Source of the DNA: Odoribacteraceae bacterium
Lineage (GTDB): Bacteria > Bacteroidota > Bacteroidia > Bacteroidales > Marinifilaceae
Assembly (NCBI GenBank): GCA_031279175.1
Contig: JAITJA010000051.1
Coordinates: 1 to 20,529, forward strand
Direction of reading: 5' to 3'
DNA: 20,529 nt
Part shown: positions 1-7,830 of the stretch, piece after piece
Layout: every line of letters begins with the position of its first letter
Numbering within the stretch: the stretch's first letter is position 1
Notes under the pieces: generated by a model
What the model saw: only the letters and a program-made list of their open reading frames with translations
Told to the model about the DNA's origin: nothing
The model's database searches: none
Translations under genes and position numbers: made by a program

Positions 1-105
1 ACCGTGACAGGGGCTATTGTCACCGTGACAATGGCGATTGTCACCGTGACAGGGGCCATTGTCACCGTGGCAATGTCGATTGTCAGCTTGGCAATTGCCA
101 ACGCG
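1..105. repeat. 21-bp tandem repeat array with internal palindromes
   Basis: Four good copies of a 21-bp unit (1-21, 22-42, 43-63, 64-84) and a degenerate fifth (85-105) run head to tail from the window edge, so the array probably continues to the left. Each unit has the form ACCGTGACA-NNGGC-ATTGTC with small changes. The repeat is also palindromic: GTGACAAT (25-32) and ATTGTCAC (37-44) form an 8-bp inverted repeat around 4 nt, and 16-32 is a second inverted repeat centred on one C. The 21-nt period keeps the + frame open as a 7-residue repeat (roughly V-T-G-A-I-V-T), but the frame runs on into an arginine-rich, gene-unlike stretch and stops at 327. I treat it as non-coding DNA, with coding origin not excluded. 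An operator array, iteron-like sites or a simple minisatellite are all possible. Confidence 0.85.
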
Positions 106-345
106 ACAATGGCGGGTGGGGGAGCGGGTTGCCCTCTCGTTGTTACCAGGAATCGCCGCGATACCCGGTCGAAGACGCCTCGCGTTGCCTTCCGCGAGCG
201 GGAGATTTCGCGTTCTATCCCGGGGGGAACGAGGTCGCGAGACAAGCGCGGGACACGGGTACGCGCTCCCTGCCGCGCGTTTGTCGAGCGAGGCATGGAT
301 AATCGCTTTTCTGTTATCTTCGCGTGAGAGAAAAACTATCAGATC
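106..345. other. GC-rich gene-free stretch upstream of the 422-residue protein gene
   Basis: This stretch holds no convincing gene. Frames are open because it is GC-rich and short of stop codons, but the translations are arginine-rich and low in complexity. A hairpin is possible at 179-198 (CTCGCG / CGCGAG around 8 nt). TATCTTCG at 315-322 is one base off the Bacteroidota -7 consensus TAnnTTTG, but I found no TTG at the right distance upstream, so I do not call it a promoter. A gene-free region this GC-rich is unusual, since bacterial intergenic DNA is normally more AT-rich than the genes. Confidence 0.6.
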
Positions 346-1614
346 ATGGCAAAGAAAAAGAAGAAATCACCACCATCCAGGCTGCCCGAGACACTGGCCA
401 ATAAAGCGTTCTTCAACAGGAGGTATGTCGCGGTGCAAAAGCTTCTTCGGGTGTACGGTCTCGACCCGGCCTTGCTGAAATCTCTCGAGAAATCCCAGCT
501 TTATTACTTGTTTCACCCGTCGATGGAGTCTTTCCGTTTCAAGGCGGCGGAAGGTCATCACGTGCCCCGTCGTCTTCTTGATTTCGTGTCGGAGTCCACG
601 CATCGTTTCTTGCAGACGCGCTATTTCGGGGACGAGAGTATCGGGCTTACCTACCTGGAGATGGTGAATCACGGGATCGCTTTCTCCGCCGCGCTCGAGT
701 GCGCGGCCCAGGACCCGCGTTTTTCCGGCGAGGGAGCGAGAATCGTTAAGCTTCTTTTCGAGAAGATCCCGCACGCTCGCGTGGCGCGTGATTTAACGGA
801 CGTTTCCTCGTGTATTCGCAAGCTGGCGATGATGATTTCGAAGGTGAATTTTCGCATTTACGGGTTCGACTGGCGTTTTTTCACTGACGTCAAGGGCGGG
901 CGGCTCCACGTGTCGACGCGCTTGATCATGATGGCTGACGATACCAGGCCCGTTTATTTCGTTCACAAGAAGAAGGATCGCGTGGCGTTCCCCGTTCGCG
1001 CCGGGCAAATCATCGATATACCGGCCGCTAACGGGAGGATCGACCGGTGGTTTGTCACCGGGAAGGACGAGGAGCCGCCCGTTTTCCTGGATATTTATAT
1101 CCAGTCGCACGCCCTCCAGCGCGCGAAGGAACGGATGGATATTTTCCCGGCACACAAGCGAAATTATTATATCATGGAGCCTCTCATGTACATGCATCGC
1201 GTGGTGGAGACCTTGTCGGGGGAGCAGATGCTGGAGTGCTATCTCCTGGATGACGAGGTGCATGTCCCGTTCGGTTATTTTCCCTTTGTCGTCCAGGGGA
1301 CGAAGTTGTTCGTGCTCTCTTTTCTTCCCTATTTTACCGATGACATGGATGATACCGTGTTCCTGAACGAGGCCCTGGGGTTGCAACGAGAGGATATTGT
1401 TTACCTGGGGATGGATAAGTTGAGTTTTTTCCTCACGGTCGATTTCGACCAGATCCCGGCGCTGAAACGGGTGGTCGGGGCTACCGGTATCTGGAACTTG
1501 ATCGAGCATATCGACAAGATTCCCGACCTGCACGTCGTTATCGACCAGAAGAAGACGCTCATGGTAAAGAAGTTTATCGAACGGAAACTGGAGTTCGAGG
1601 AGAAAAACAAGTAG
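346..1614 (+). CDS. Hypothetical protein, 422 residues
   Basis: I do not recognise the family. The protein begins with a lysine run (MAKKKKK) and shows no signal peptide or convincing transmembrane helix, so it is probably cytoplasmic. The first ~150 residues look helical. The middle (about 165-330) alternates beta-type hydrophobic stretches with a conserved-looking HALQRAKERMD segment at 255-265. That segment loosely recalls the H-x3-R-x3-R pattern of DUF4258-type small RNase-like domains, but this is a weak visual match. The coding signal is good: a 1.27-kb frame with plausible residue composition and no competing gene-like frame on either strand. ATG at 346 is the only sensible start. The gene stands alone, with a gene-free region upstream and a convergent neighbour downstream. 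Confidence 0.75.
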   Translation: MAKKKKKSPPSRLPETLANKAFFNRRYVAVQKLLRVYGLDPALLKSLEKSQLYYLFHPSMESFRFKAAEGHHVPRRLLDFVSESTHRFLQTRYFGDESIGLTYLEMVNHGIAFSAALECAAQDPRFSGEGARIVKLLFEKIPHARVARDLTDVSSCIRKLAMMISKVNFRIYGFDWRFFTDVKGGRLHVSTRLIMMADDTRPVYFVHKKKDRVAFPVRAGQIIDIPAANGRIDRWFVTGKDEEPPVFLDIYIQSHALQRAKERMDIFPAHKRNYYIMEPLMYMHRVVETLSGEQMLECYLLDDEVHVPFGYFPFVVQGTKLFVLSFLPYFTDDMDDTVFLNEALGLQREDIVYLGMDKLSFFLTVDFDQIPALKRVVGATGIWNLIEHIDKIPDLHVVIDQKKTLMVKKFIERKLEFEEKNK

Positions 1615-1643
1615 TATGCTGCTCGTCGCGTCGTTATTGCCGG

Positions 1644-1660
1644 CGCCCGTTTCGCGGGCG
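1644..1660. terminator. Hairpin just past the 422-residue protein gene, possible terminator
   Basis: CGCCCG (1644-1649) and CGGGCG (1655-1660) form a 6-bp all-G/C stem around TTTCG, starting about 30 nt after the stop codon. The tract that follows is C-rich rather than T-rich, so it does not fit a canonical intrinsic terminator. Confidence 0.3.
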
Positions 1661-1687
1661 TCGTCCCCCCCGGCGCGTTCGCGTTTG

Positions 1688-1725
1688 CCGCGAGCGGGAG
1701 GCGCTTCCCGGGAGGGGTCTCGCGG
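1688..1725. terminator. Nested hairpin between convergent genes
   Basis: CCGCGAG (1688-1694) pairs with CTCGCGG (1719-1725), and inside it CGGGA (1695-1699) pairs with TCCCG (1706-1710) around a 6-nt loop, leaving GGAGGGGT (1711-1718) unpaired. It sits midway in the 135-bp convergent gap, where a two-way terminator would be expected. No T tract follows on either strand, so the terminator role is inferred from position and stem strength only. Confidence 0.35.
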
Positions 1726-1749
1726 TGGCGTCGCGGCGCCGGGATCGCG

Positions 1750-2064
1750 TTATTTTTGCTTGTAGATCCGCTTCAAGAGGGGGAGGCGAGAGAAAAAGCG
1801 ATATAATTTAAGTTCGAGGGGGGAGGGGGAGAAATCTCCCCTCCCGGCATATCCCTCCAGGCGCAGTAGTCGAATAGTACGTCGCGCATCTCGTTCCCGT
1901 ACCTGTAATTTGATTCCCCCGATGGCGTCCGAGACAAAGGGTAGGACTTGTGCCGTCATTTCGTCGCGCACGAAGCACCGGATGCCTTCCGCTTCCAGCC
2001 GTCCCCGGAGTATCGAGACTTCAACGGGGTCGCTAAAGGTCATTACTGTTACCAGTTTGTTCAT
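1750..2064 (-). CDS. DUF2007-type small protein, 104 residues
   Basis: The N-terminal ~75 residues match the DUF2007 pattern (annotated as putative signal-transducing protein): a start like VTVMTFSDPVEVSILRGRLE, then EAEGIRCFVRDE, an AIGGIKLQV strand and a DARRTIRLL helix. This is a small ferredoxin-like alpha/beta fold of unproven function. A basic, aromatic tail (about 80-104, ending KRIYKQK) follows and is not part of the domain. The start codon overlaps the stop of the upstream GH31 gene by 4 nt (ATGA), so translation is probably coupled and the gene is the last in the leftward operon. The family is clear from sequence; the role is unknown. Confidence 0.8.
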   Translation of the reverse strand: MNKLVTVMTFSDPVEVSILRGRLEAEGIRCFVRDEMTAQVLPFVSDAIGGIKLQVRERDARRTIRLLRLEGYAGRGDFSPSPLELKLYRFFSRLPLLKRIYKQK

Positions 2065-5000
2065 GGCGCTTGTCGCGTGACCCCGAACGCGCGGGAACGG
2101 AGTTGTTTGTCGACGATCAGGCCGTCCATTGCCCCGGGTGAGAAGCGCGTCTCCCGCGTGGCCTTGAATCTTAAGACAAAGAGGTCGCGCGTTCCCTCGA
2201 TACTCTCCTTGTCGCCCACGTTCACGAAAGTGGGATAAAGAACGCGCGAGCCGTCGGCATGTATCCTGTCATTGGTGAAGTTCTCCATCGAGCGCGCGGC
2301 AAGCGGTTGCACGTCGATGAACTCTACCTCTCCCGGGTCATACGGCAACGCGAGGCTAAACGCGTTTACCGATCGCGTCCCGATGGCGCGCGCTCGTACC
2401 TCGATGATCTCCCCGGCACGATAAACTCGCTTGGCGGTAGAGAGTTCTATCTTTCCCTCGACGGGCGCGACTTCTTGTTTCCCGGCGTCGCGTGTCGCGG
2501 CGAACGAGATGTCGAAAGCATCGATGAGACCGTTGTCATTGATGTCCCCGTTGCTCACGTATCCCTCGAAATCAGCGTCCCCGCGCCGTAACCCGGTGTA
2601 GTTCCGGTACGAGGTCAAGTCATTCTCGTCCACGCGCCCGTCATTGTTCACGTCCCCGGGGAGAATACTCCCGGAACCAGGCACTTTGAAGACATATAAC
2701 TCGCGTCCGGAGCCGAAATCCTTTCGGGCCCCCGTGACGCTGATCTTCAGGAAGCGCGCTGTCGGGTTTCCAGCGATAATGAACTCGTGAACAGGCTCTC
2801 TGCCCGTCCAGGTGAACTCCCCGATCGTCGTCCATCGTTCCCCGTCCCGGCTACGCGCGATGCTTCCCTTGAGGAGCGAACCGTTACCTCCTCCCACGCG
2901 GGGTAAATATTGTATTTTGTCTAACTGGTGCATCGCGTGCAAGTCCATCACGATGTCAAAGGGGACGGCCGGCTTGCTCCAGGCAGTGTGCCACATGTTT
3001 TCCTCGTCAAAATCGAATAGTTTTTCTATTCCCGACCCGGGTTGCCCGTCCGCGGAGCATTTCCCGGTGATCTCTTTAATGGCAAATTCCAGCGGGTTCA
3101 CGCGTGTTCGCGCCTCAACCGTTGTCCAGGGCGACGCCCCGTCGCGATTCAGGGCGCGTAACTGGAAGGTGTAGGACGTTTCCGGTGTTAAATCGTCAAA
3201 ACGGAGCGCGGTGTCGCGTAACGAGTAGCGGGTGTTGTCAAAAAGGATCTCGTACCCGTCCGCGTTGTCGACCCGTTCCCAGGTAAGTCGTAATGCACGC
3301 GGCTCCCGGTCGTTACCGGAGACCCGCGCGTTTGCCGGCGGGAGAATAGTTCCTGTCGAGACGCGCCGGTCCCCGTCAGGCAACGGGATGATGTTCTTGA
3401 CGGAGAGTAGAACGCGGGTGGCGGTCACGTCAACAGGCGCGAGCTTGATAAAAAGACGCGGGGCGCCCGCGACGCGTTTCTTTTCGAACTCGCTTCCCGG
3501 CGTGGCGAAGCAATTTAAGTTGGGCGCGGCCTCGTGAAAATAGACATTTTCCCGGGCGAGGTAATCATCCATCGACGCGGCCCGCGCGAGGCGAACGCGA
3601 CGATTCCCAACGCGCGCGGTAACGCGAGCGGGGGGGAGGGGGGTAATGATTTTGAACTCCGTGGACTTTTCGCGTGTAAACCCGCTAAAGTCACCGACAG
3701 TGGGATGCACGGTAACGGTAAGGGTTTCCCGATCGGTGGAGGCCTCGATTAACGTTGTCGCGCCTCTCCCCGCTTTATATTCCTCGGAAACCCCGTCGTC
3801 GTCGTACTCGATAAAGGAATCGTGCCCACCGGGATAAATATCGTAAGCGCGTGCGCGCGCGTTGATCTCTGAGAGATGATTGTGCGGCGCGGTCACGGGG
3901 ATAATGGCCCCCTCTTTCACGAAAACGGGCAATTTCCATAACGGCGCGTCGAACCCGTTAATCACGCGGTCGCCCGCGTAACGCTCACCGGTAAAGAAAT
4001 CAATCCAGTAACCGGGCGGCAGGTAAATCCCGTCGCGCGAATCATTTCCCTCGCCGTCGGGACGCGTTGCCTGGTACACGGGAGCGATCAATAGGCTGGG
4101 GCCGTACAGGAACTGGTAACGCGTGGCCGTTCCCAGGGTATAGGGCGACGGGTAATGCAGGAAAGTAGCCCGAATCGCGGGTAGCCCCTCGACGGATTCC
4201 CGCGCGATACTGTACGCGTAGGGCAAAAGCGCTGACTTTAGCTTCAGATACCAGCGATTAATGGATGTCACCGGCTCGCCCAGGGCATGGGGATATTTCT
4301 CGTTAGATCCCCACCCGTCCATGTTCAATTGCATGGGGGTAAAAGCCTTCCACTGGAAATCGCGCGTGTTAACAACAGGGTTTTTCCCGCCGAAGATCCC
4401 GTCCATGTCCGAGGTGATATTGGGTTGACCGGAAAGCCCGGAGCCAATGTAGGTCGGCACGTGAAAGCGAATGTACTCCCACGCGCCCCCGGTCTGGTCC
4501 CCGGTCCATACCCCGGCATACCGTTGTGTTCCTGCCCACCCGTCAAGCGTGATAATGAAAGGCCTGCAGTTGTTCCCGTGGCTTATCATGACGCGCGCGG
4601 CGTCGGTAATGGCGTTTAGACCGAAACGATACCCGGCCCCGACCCACGCGACGTCGGTTTTTAGAACGCGCGCCCCGGCAACGCCTACCTCTTTTACAAT
4701 ATCGCGTTGAAGTAACGCGTTAACGTCAGGCTTCGGGTAGAGATCGGATTGCGTCCATAGGCCGATTTCCACGCCACGCGATCGCGCGTAATCCCCGAAG
4801 CTCTTGAGATTTTGAATATTCCCGTCGATGGTTTCCGTTTGCCCGTACCCGGCGCCGTACCCGTCGTTGGGGAGAATCCAACCGAGGGGCATGTCGTGCT
4901 GACGATACCGGTCGACGACCGCACGCGCGGAGAATTGGTAATTATCCTGTTCGCCGTTCAGCGATTCCTTTTTTCCGCCGTTGTCTTTCTGGCTTTCCTT

Positions 5001-5876
5001 GTATCGTTTGCCGTCCTCGAAGAGGATGCCCCCCTCGTCCTCAACCCAGTAGTCGCGATTGTACGCGTTAAGGTGCCCCTCGTAGAAAGAGAATTTGGGA
5101 AGTAACACGGGATTACCGGTAAGCAGGTAGAAATCTTGCAAGAGCTCCACCGGTTCGGTGTTTATCATGAAGAAAACATCGCCGGGAGGGACTAAATGTG
5201 ACAATCTCACGATCCCCGGCTCTTTCGCGCCAAAATCATATCTCCCCATCTTGAAGGTATGAAACAATATGCCATACCCGTTTGTCGACCAGTAGAAAGG
5301 AGTTGGAGAAGCAACTCCCCCGTCCGTCCAACTGTTTTGGTTTTCGATAGCAATGCTCTTCCCCTTGTGAGAGAAACGTCCATTCTGCACGCCACCACCG
5401 TAAAAATGTTCGTTGGGGTGTTCGCGTAGCGTTAGCGTGAATTTTCCCTCTTCAACACGGAACGGCTCGACCTCTTCAAGGGCCACGTTGCCGGTGACGA
5501 GGTTCACGACTGTCATCTTGCCGGATTGTTTATCAACAAGTACGTTTACCCGCGACGTGGAAATGGAGATCCGATCGTCATGGTCCTGTAACCCCACCGT
5601 TGGTCGCGATCCCGGTCGTTCTACCAGGATCTTCCCCGGCGCGTCATCGGGTTCCACGGCAGGCGTCGCGTTACCGGGAGAGAGTCTAAAAATATTCTCG
5701 CGGTAGAAATCAATCACTAACGAGTGTCCGTTGTCTAGACGAATCCCTATCTCGTGCGCGGAATTTTTCCACGAGTGTCCTATCGTGGGAGATTGGGCGC
5801 GCGTTGTCGCGTGGGCGAGCAACATTACTAAACATATTAGCGCGTAACGTGAAAAAGTCTTCATATCGTATTTCAT
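2061..5876 (-). CDS. Secreted GH31 glycosidase with FN3, F5/8C, dockerin-like and cohesin-like domains; probable alpha-N-acetylgalactosaminidase
   Basis: A 1271-residue enzyme with a cleavable type I signal peptide (hydrophobic core about 10-22, cleavage near ATTRA-Q at 27-28; no lipobox cysteine). The N-terminal beta domain (about 35-255) leads into the GH31 barrel (about 256-600). The likely nucleophile is D408 in KTDVAWVG and the likely acid/base is D460 in WTGDQTGG; D338 sits in the substrate-site motif PNDGYG. GH31 C-terminal beta domains follow (about 600-760). Accessory domains are FN3 (843-925), F5/8 type C/CBM32-like (928-1065), two dockerin-like calcium repeats (GDVNNDGRVDENDL at 1074-1087, GDINDNGLIDAFDI at 1110-1123) and a cohesin-like beta domain (1140-1265). 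The 52-residue nucleophile-acid/base spacing, the motifs and the accessory order resemble the GH31 alpha-GalNAcase of Enterococcus faecalis (GH31_18) as I recall it; this specificity is inferred. A second in-frame ATG four codons in (5864) gives the same signal peptide. It starts 18 nt after the MutS-like gene. Confidence 0.9.
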   Translation of the reverse strand: MKYDMKTFSRYALICLVMLLAHATTRAQSPTIGHSWKNSAHEIGIRLDNGHSLVIDFYRENIFRLSPGNATPAVEPDDAPGKILVERPGSRPTVGLQDHDDRISISTSRVNVLVDKQSGKMTVVNLVTGNVALEEVEPFRVEEGKFTLTLREHPNEHFYGGGVQNGRFSHKGKSIAIENQNSWTDGGVASPTPFYWSTNGYGILFHTFKMGRYDFGAKEPGIVRLSHLVPPGDVFFMINTEPVELLQDFYLLTGNPVLLPKFSFYEGHLNAYNRDYWVEDEGGILFEDGKRYKESQKDNGGKKESLNGEQDNYQFSARAVVDRYRQHDMPLGWILPNDGYGAGYGQTETIDGNIQNLKSFGDYARSRGVEIGLWTQSDLYPKPDVNALLQRDIVKEVGVAGARVLKTDVAWVGAGYRFGLNAITDAARVMISHGNNCRPFIITLDGWAGTQRYAGVWTGDQTGGAWEYIRFHVPTYIGSGLSGQPNITSDMDGIFGGKNPVVNTRDFQWKAFTPMQLNMDGWGSNEKYPHALGEPVTSINRWYLKLKSALLPYAYSIARESVEGLPAIRATFLHYPSPYTLGTATRYQFLYGPSLLIAPVYQATRPDGEGNDSRDGIYLPPGYWIDFFTGERYAGDRVINGFDAPLWKLPVFVKEGAIIPVTAPHNHLSEINARARAYDIYPGGHDSFIEYDDDGVSEEYKAGRGATTLIEASTDRETLTVTVHPTVGDFSGFTREKSTEFKIITPLPPARVTARVGNRRVRLARAASMDDYLARENVYFHEAAPNLNCFATPGSEFEKKRVAGAPRLFIKLAPVDVTATRVLLSVKNIIPLPDGDRRVSTGTILPPANARVSGNDREPRALRLTWERVDNADGYEILFDNTRYSLRDTALRFDDLTPETSYTFQLRALNRDGASPWTTVEARTRVNPLEFAIKEITGKCSADGQPGSGIEKLFDFDEENMWHTAWSKPAVPFDIVMDLHAMHQLDKIQYLPRVGGGNGSLLKGSIARSRDGERWTTIGEFTWTGREPVHEFIIAGNPTARFLKISVTGARKDFGSGRELYVFKVPGSGSILPGDVNNDGRVDENDLTSYRNYTGLRRGDADFEGYVSNGDINDNGLIDAFDISFAATRDAGKQEVAPVEGKIELSTAKRVYRAGEIIEVRARAIGTRSVNAFSLALPYDPGEVEFIDVQPLAARSMENFTNDRIHADGSRVLYPTFVNVGDKESIEGTRDLFVLRFKATRETRFSPGAMDGLIVDKQLRSRAFGVTRQAP

Positions 5877-5894
5877 TTATAACTATTTGATCGG

Positions 5895-7676
5895 TTAACA
5901 CAGTCCCATTTTTTCCAGCAGGATCGATGCATTCATGTTTTTACTGATCCCGGGTCGGAGTTTATAATCGTAAACAATCTCGTCGTCGTCGTGCGAGATC
6001 TCGAAACAATAATTAAAATAATGTCGCGGGTGCGACGTGACAAGTTCCCCCAGTTGCAAATCATGCGTGGCAACAATCCCGGCGACCGGGAGCGCGCGCA
6101 AGCTTCCCAGGAATCGTAATGACCCGTTGAGCTTGTCGACAGAGTTTGTTCCCTTCAGAATCTCGTCGAGGATGACAAAAAGATCTTCCCCTTTCCTGGC
6201 AATCTCGACGAGTTGCTTCAACCGAAGCAGTTCCGCGTGAAAGTAAGAAACGCCGGCAGCCAGATTGTCTGTTGCCCGCATGCTCGTGAAGAGGCGCGTG
6301 GGGCGAAACGCGAAGAAACGCGCGCAAACAACACATCCGCAGTGCGCCATCACGAGGTTCACGCCGACAGTACGTAAAAACGTGCTCTTCCCCGCCATGT
6401 TTGCCCCGGTAATGATATGGATTTCATGATTCCCATCGACATGAAAGTCATTCATGACGCGTTGTTTTTCGGGAATTAGCGGGTGTCCCATCTCCCTGGT
6501 ATTTAACAGGAACTCCTCTCGCACGATGGGAGTCGCGTATTCCGGGTGGTTGAACGTGTAATTCGCGAGACTGAATAGCGCGTCCATTTCCCCGAGGGCG
6601 TTAATCCAACCGGGGAGAAACCTCGCGTGGGTTTCCTGCCACCTCGATAGGCGGAGCAACAGGTGCAGATCTTTCATGTATAACCCGTTCAATAATATTG
6701 CCGCGATAATGTTTCCCCGCTGGTCGAACGCCGACAATACACGGCAAAGCGACGAGAAAGCCTCCCTCGCGTCATGCCCTTTTCCAAACAATGTCTCGTG
6801 TAGTTCTTGCAAACGTCGCGATAGGGGAGTGGTACGCGACGCGAGTAGTACCAGATCGCGAAGCGAGCCGAATGACCGGATAAAGAGATCCAACCGCGCG
6901 TGCACCCGGTTGATCTCTTTGCTCATGATCAAGGCGCAACCCAGCATAAGCAATGACCCGAATAACGGGACGCCATACCAAATGAGGCCAAGGAAGCAAA
7001 GCACCCAGTAAGAGAGCACTATCGCCGGGAGTATATAAATATAAGGTGTCCACTGACGCGAAAATCCCGCCTTTTCGTGTTGCCAACGTTCCGCGTGCTC
7101 CGAGGAAAGCGTGTTGAGCGACCGTACGTGACCGGTTGCACGGAAATCAATTCCTTGATTGTGGTACTTGGACATTTCCCGCGCGGCCTCTTGTCTTCCG
7201 CGGATCTCCTCGCCCGACAATGTCTGCGACATGAGCCAGTTGGCGAGTATCTGTTTCCCGCGTGGGGTAACGGTGCGATTGATTGACTGGAACACGGACA
7301 ACTCACCGAATAAATCAAGGTCATGAGAGTATGCATGTTTCGAGTCGCGAAACTCCTCTCCGCCGTCGAGACGGGAAAAGTCCCCGGAAAGGTAAGAGAG
7401 CTCGTCCTCAATGACGTTCTCTCTCGCGCGAAGGAACGCTACACGCGCTAATAGCTTGCTCTCGATGACGTTGCTTTCAAGGAATAATAACAATGCCAGT
7501 AATGCTGCCCACGCGTAGAGCGCCTCCCCGTGTCGCGCGAAGAGATAAATCAGGAAAAACATGCCGACAAACAACGTGATTTTTACGCCTGTAAGGATAT
7601 TTCTTCTGACTCGCTCTTTTTCTAGCGTGCGACACGTGTAATGTAGTTCTTTCAGGTAAAATTCTCGCGGTGGCAT
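5895..7676 (-). CDS. Membrane-anchored MutS-like ATPase
   Basis: 593 residues from the start chosen here. Two hydrophobic segments lie at about 27-46 and 52-67 and two more at about 212-233 and 236-251, so the protein is probably membrane-bound. A helical lever/clamp-like region (about 110-380) leads to a MutS-family ABC ATPase: Walker A TGANMAGKS (423-431), the MutS-typical MRATDNLAAGVSYFHAEL segment, Walker B VILDEILKGTN with D504/E505, and THD at 537-539. The mismatch-recognition domains I and II of MutS1 and a C-terminal HTH are missing, so it is not classical MutS, and canonical mismatch repair should not be assumed. An ATG at 7718 would add 14 residues, but a Bacteroidota -7 box lies inside that extension (7698-7705), which favours the ATG at 7676. 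First gene of the operon with GH31 and DUF2007. Confidence 0.85.
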   Translation of the reverse strand: MPPREFYLKELHYTCRTLEKERVRRNILTGVKITLFVGMFFLIYLFARHGEALYAWAALLALLLFLESNVIESKLLARVAFLRARENVIEDELSYLSGDFSRLDGGEEFRDSKHAYSHDLDLFGELSVFQSINRTVTPRGKQILANWLMSQTLSGEEIRGRQEAAREMSKYHNQGIDFRATGHVRSLNTLSSEHAERWQHEKAGFSRQWTPYIYILPAIVLSYWVLCFLGLIWYGVPLFGSLLMLGCALIMSKEINRVHARLDLFIRSFGSLRDLVLLASRTTPLSRRLQELHETLFGKGHDAREAFSSLCRVLSAFDQRGNIIAAILLNGLYMKDLHLLLRLSRWQETHARFLPGWINALGEMDALFSLANYTFNHPEYATPIVREEFLLNTREMGHPLIPEKQRVMNDFHVDGNHEIHIITGANMAGKSTFLRTVGVNLVMAHCGCVVCARFFAFRPTRLFTSMRATDNLAAGVSYFHAELLRLKQLVEIARKGEDLFVILDEILKGTNSVDKLNGSLRFLGSLRALPVAGIVATHDLQLGELVTSHPRHYFNYCFEISHDDDEIVYDYKLRPGISKNMNASILLEKMGLC

Positions 7677-7697
7677 CTTGGTTTTGTTTATCGGCCG

Positions 7698-7728
7698 CAA
7701 ACATACATGAAAATCCATGTATTCACAA
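7698..7728 (-). promoter_or_regulatory. Bacteroidota promoter for the MutS-like/GH31/DUF2007 operon
   Basis: On the minus strand, TATGTTTG (7698-7705) matches the -7 consensus TAnnTTTG exactly, and TTG (7726-7728) lies 20 nt upstream, the expected -33 spacing. Transcription would begin near 7690, giving a leader of about 14 nt before ATG 7676 and placing ATG 7718 upstream of the start site. Confidence 0.7.
7703..7722. promoter_or_regulatory. Inverted repeat between the -33 and -7 elements, possible operator
   Basis: ATACATG (7703-7709) and CATGTAT (7716-7722) form a perfect 7-bp inverted repeat around 6 nt. It overlaps the -7 box and fills most of the spacer of the MutS-like promoter, where a dimeric repressor could bind. 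No regulator gene is nearby, so the operator role is inferred. Confidence 0.35.
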
Positions 7729-7830
7729 GAATTATAAAAACACAGGGATCAGCGAAATAAGGAATATGCTTATCAAAACACCGGGCATCTCTCCCCGCGT
7801 ATCGCGTGGAACGTTCTCGTAACTTTAATG

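Noticed and set aside
1..105. CRISPR array
   Set aside because: Units are contiguous, 21 bp, with no unique spacers and no cas genes nearby.
315..322. TATCTTCG as the promoter of the 422-residue protein gene
   Set aside because: One mismatch to TAnnTTTG and no TTG at about 20 nt upstream; the nearest (281-283) is over 30 nt away.
4..327. Open frame through the left-edge repeats that could be a 107-residue protein
   Set aside because: The repeat period is a multiple of three, so several frames stay open. The remainder is arginine-rich and lacks gene-like composition, and no start signal is seen.
793..1533. Long antisense open frame (246 codons) opposite the 422-residue protein gene
   Set aside because: It is a by-product of GC-rich codon use; the plus-strand frame is longer and has more natural composition. 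The same holds for antisense frames inside the permease gene (e.g. 12533-13222).
5895..7676. Calling the MutS-like gene mutS or mutS2
   Set aside because: It lacks MutS1 recognition domains and the Smr domain of MutS2, and it has membrane segments, so neither name is justified.
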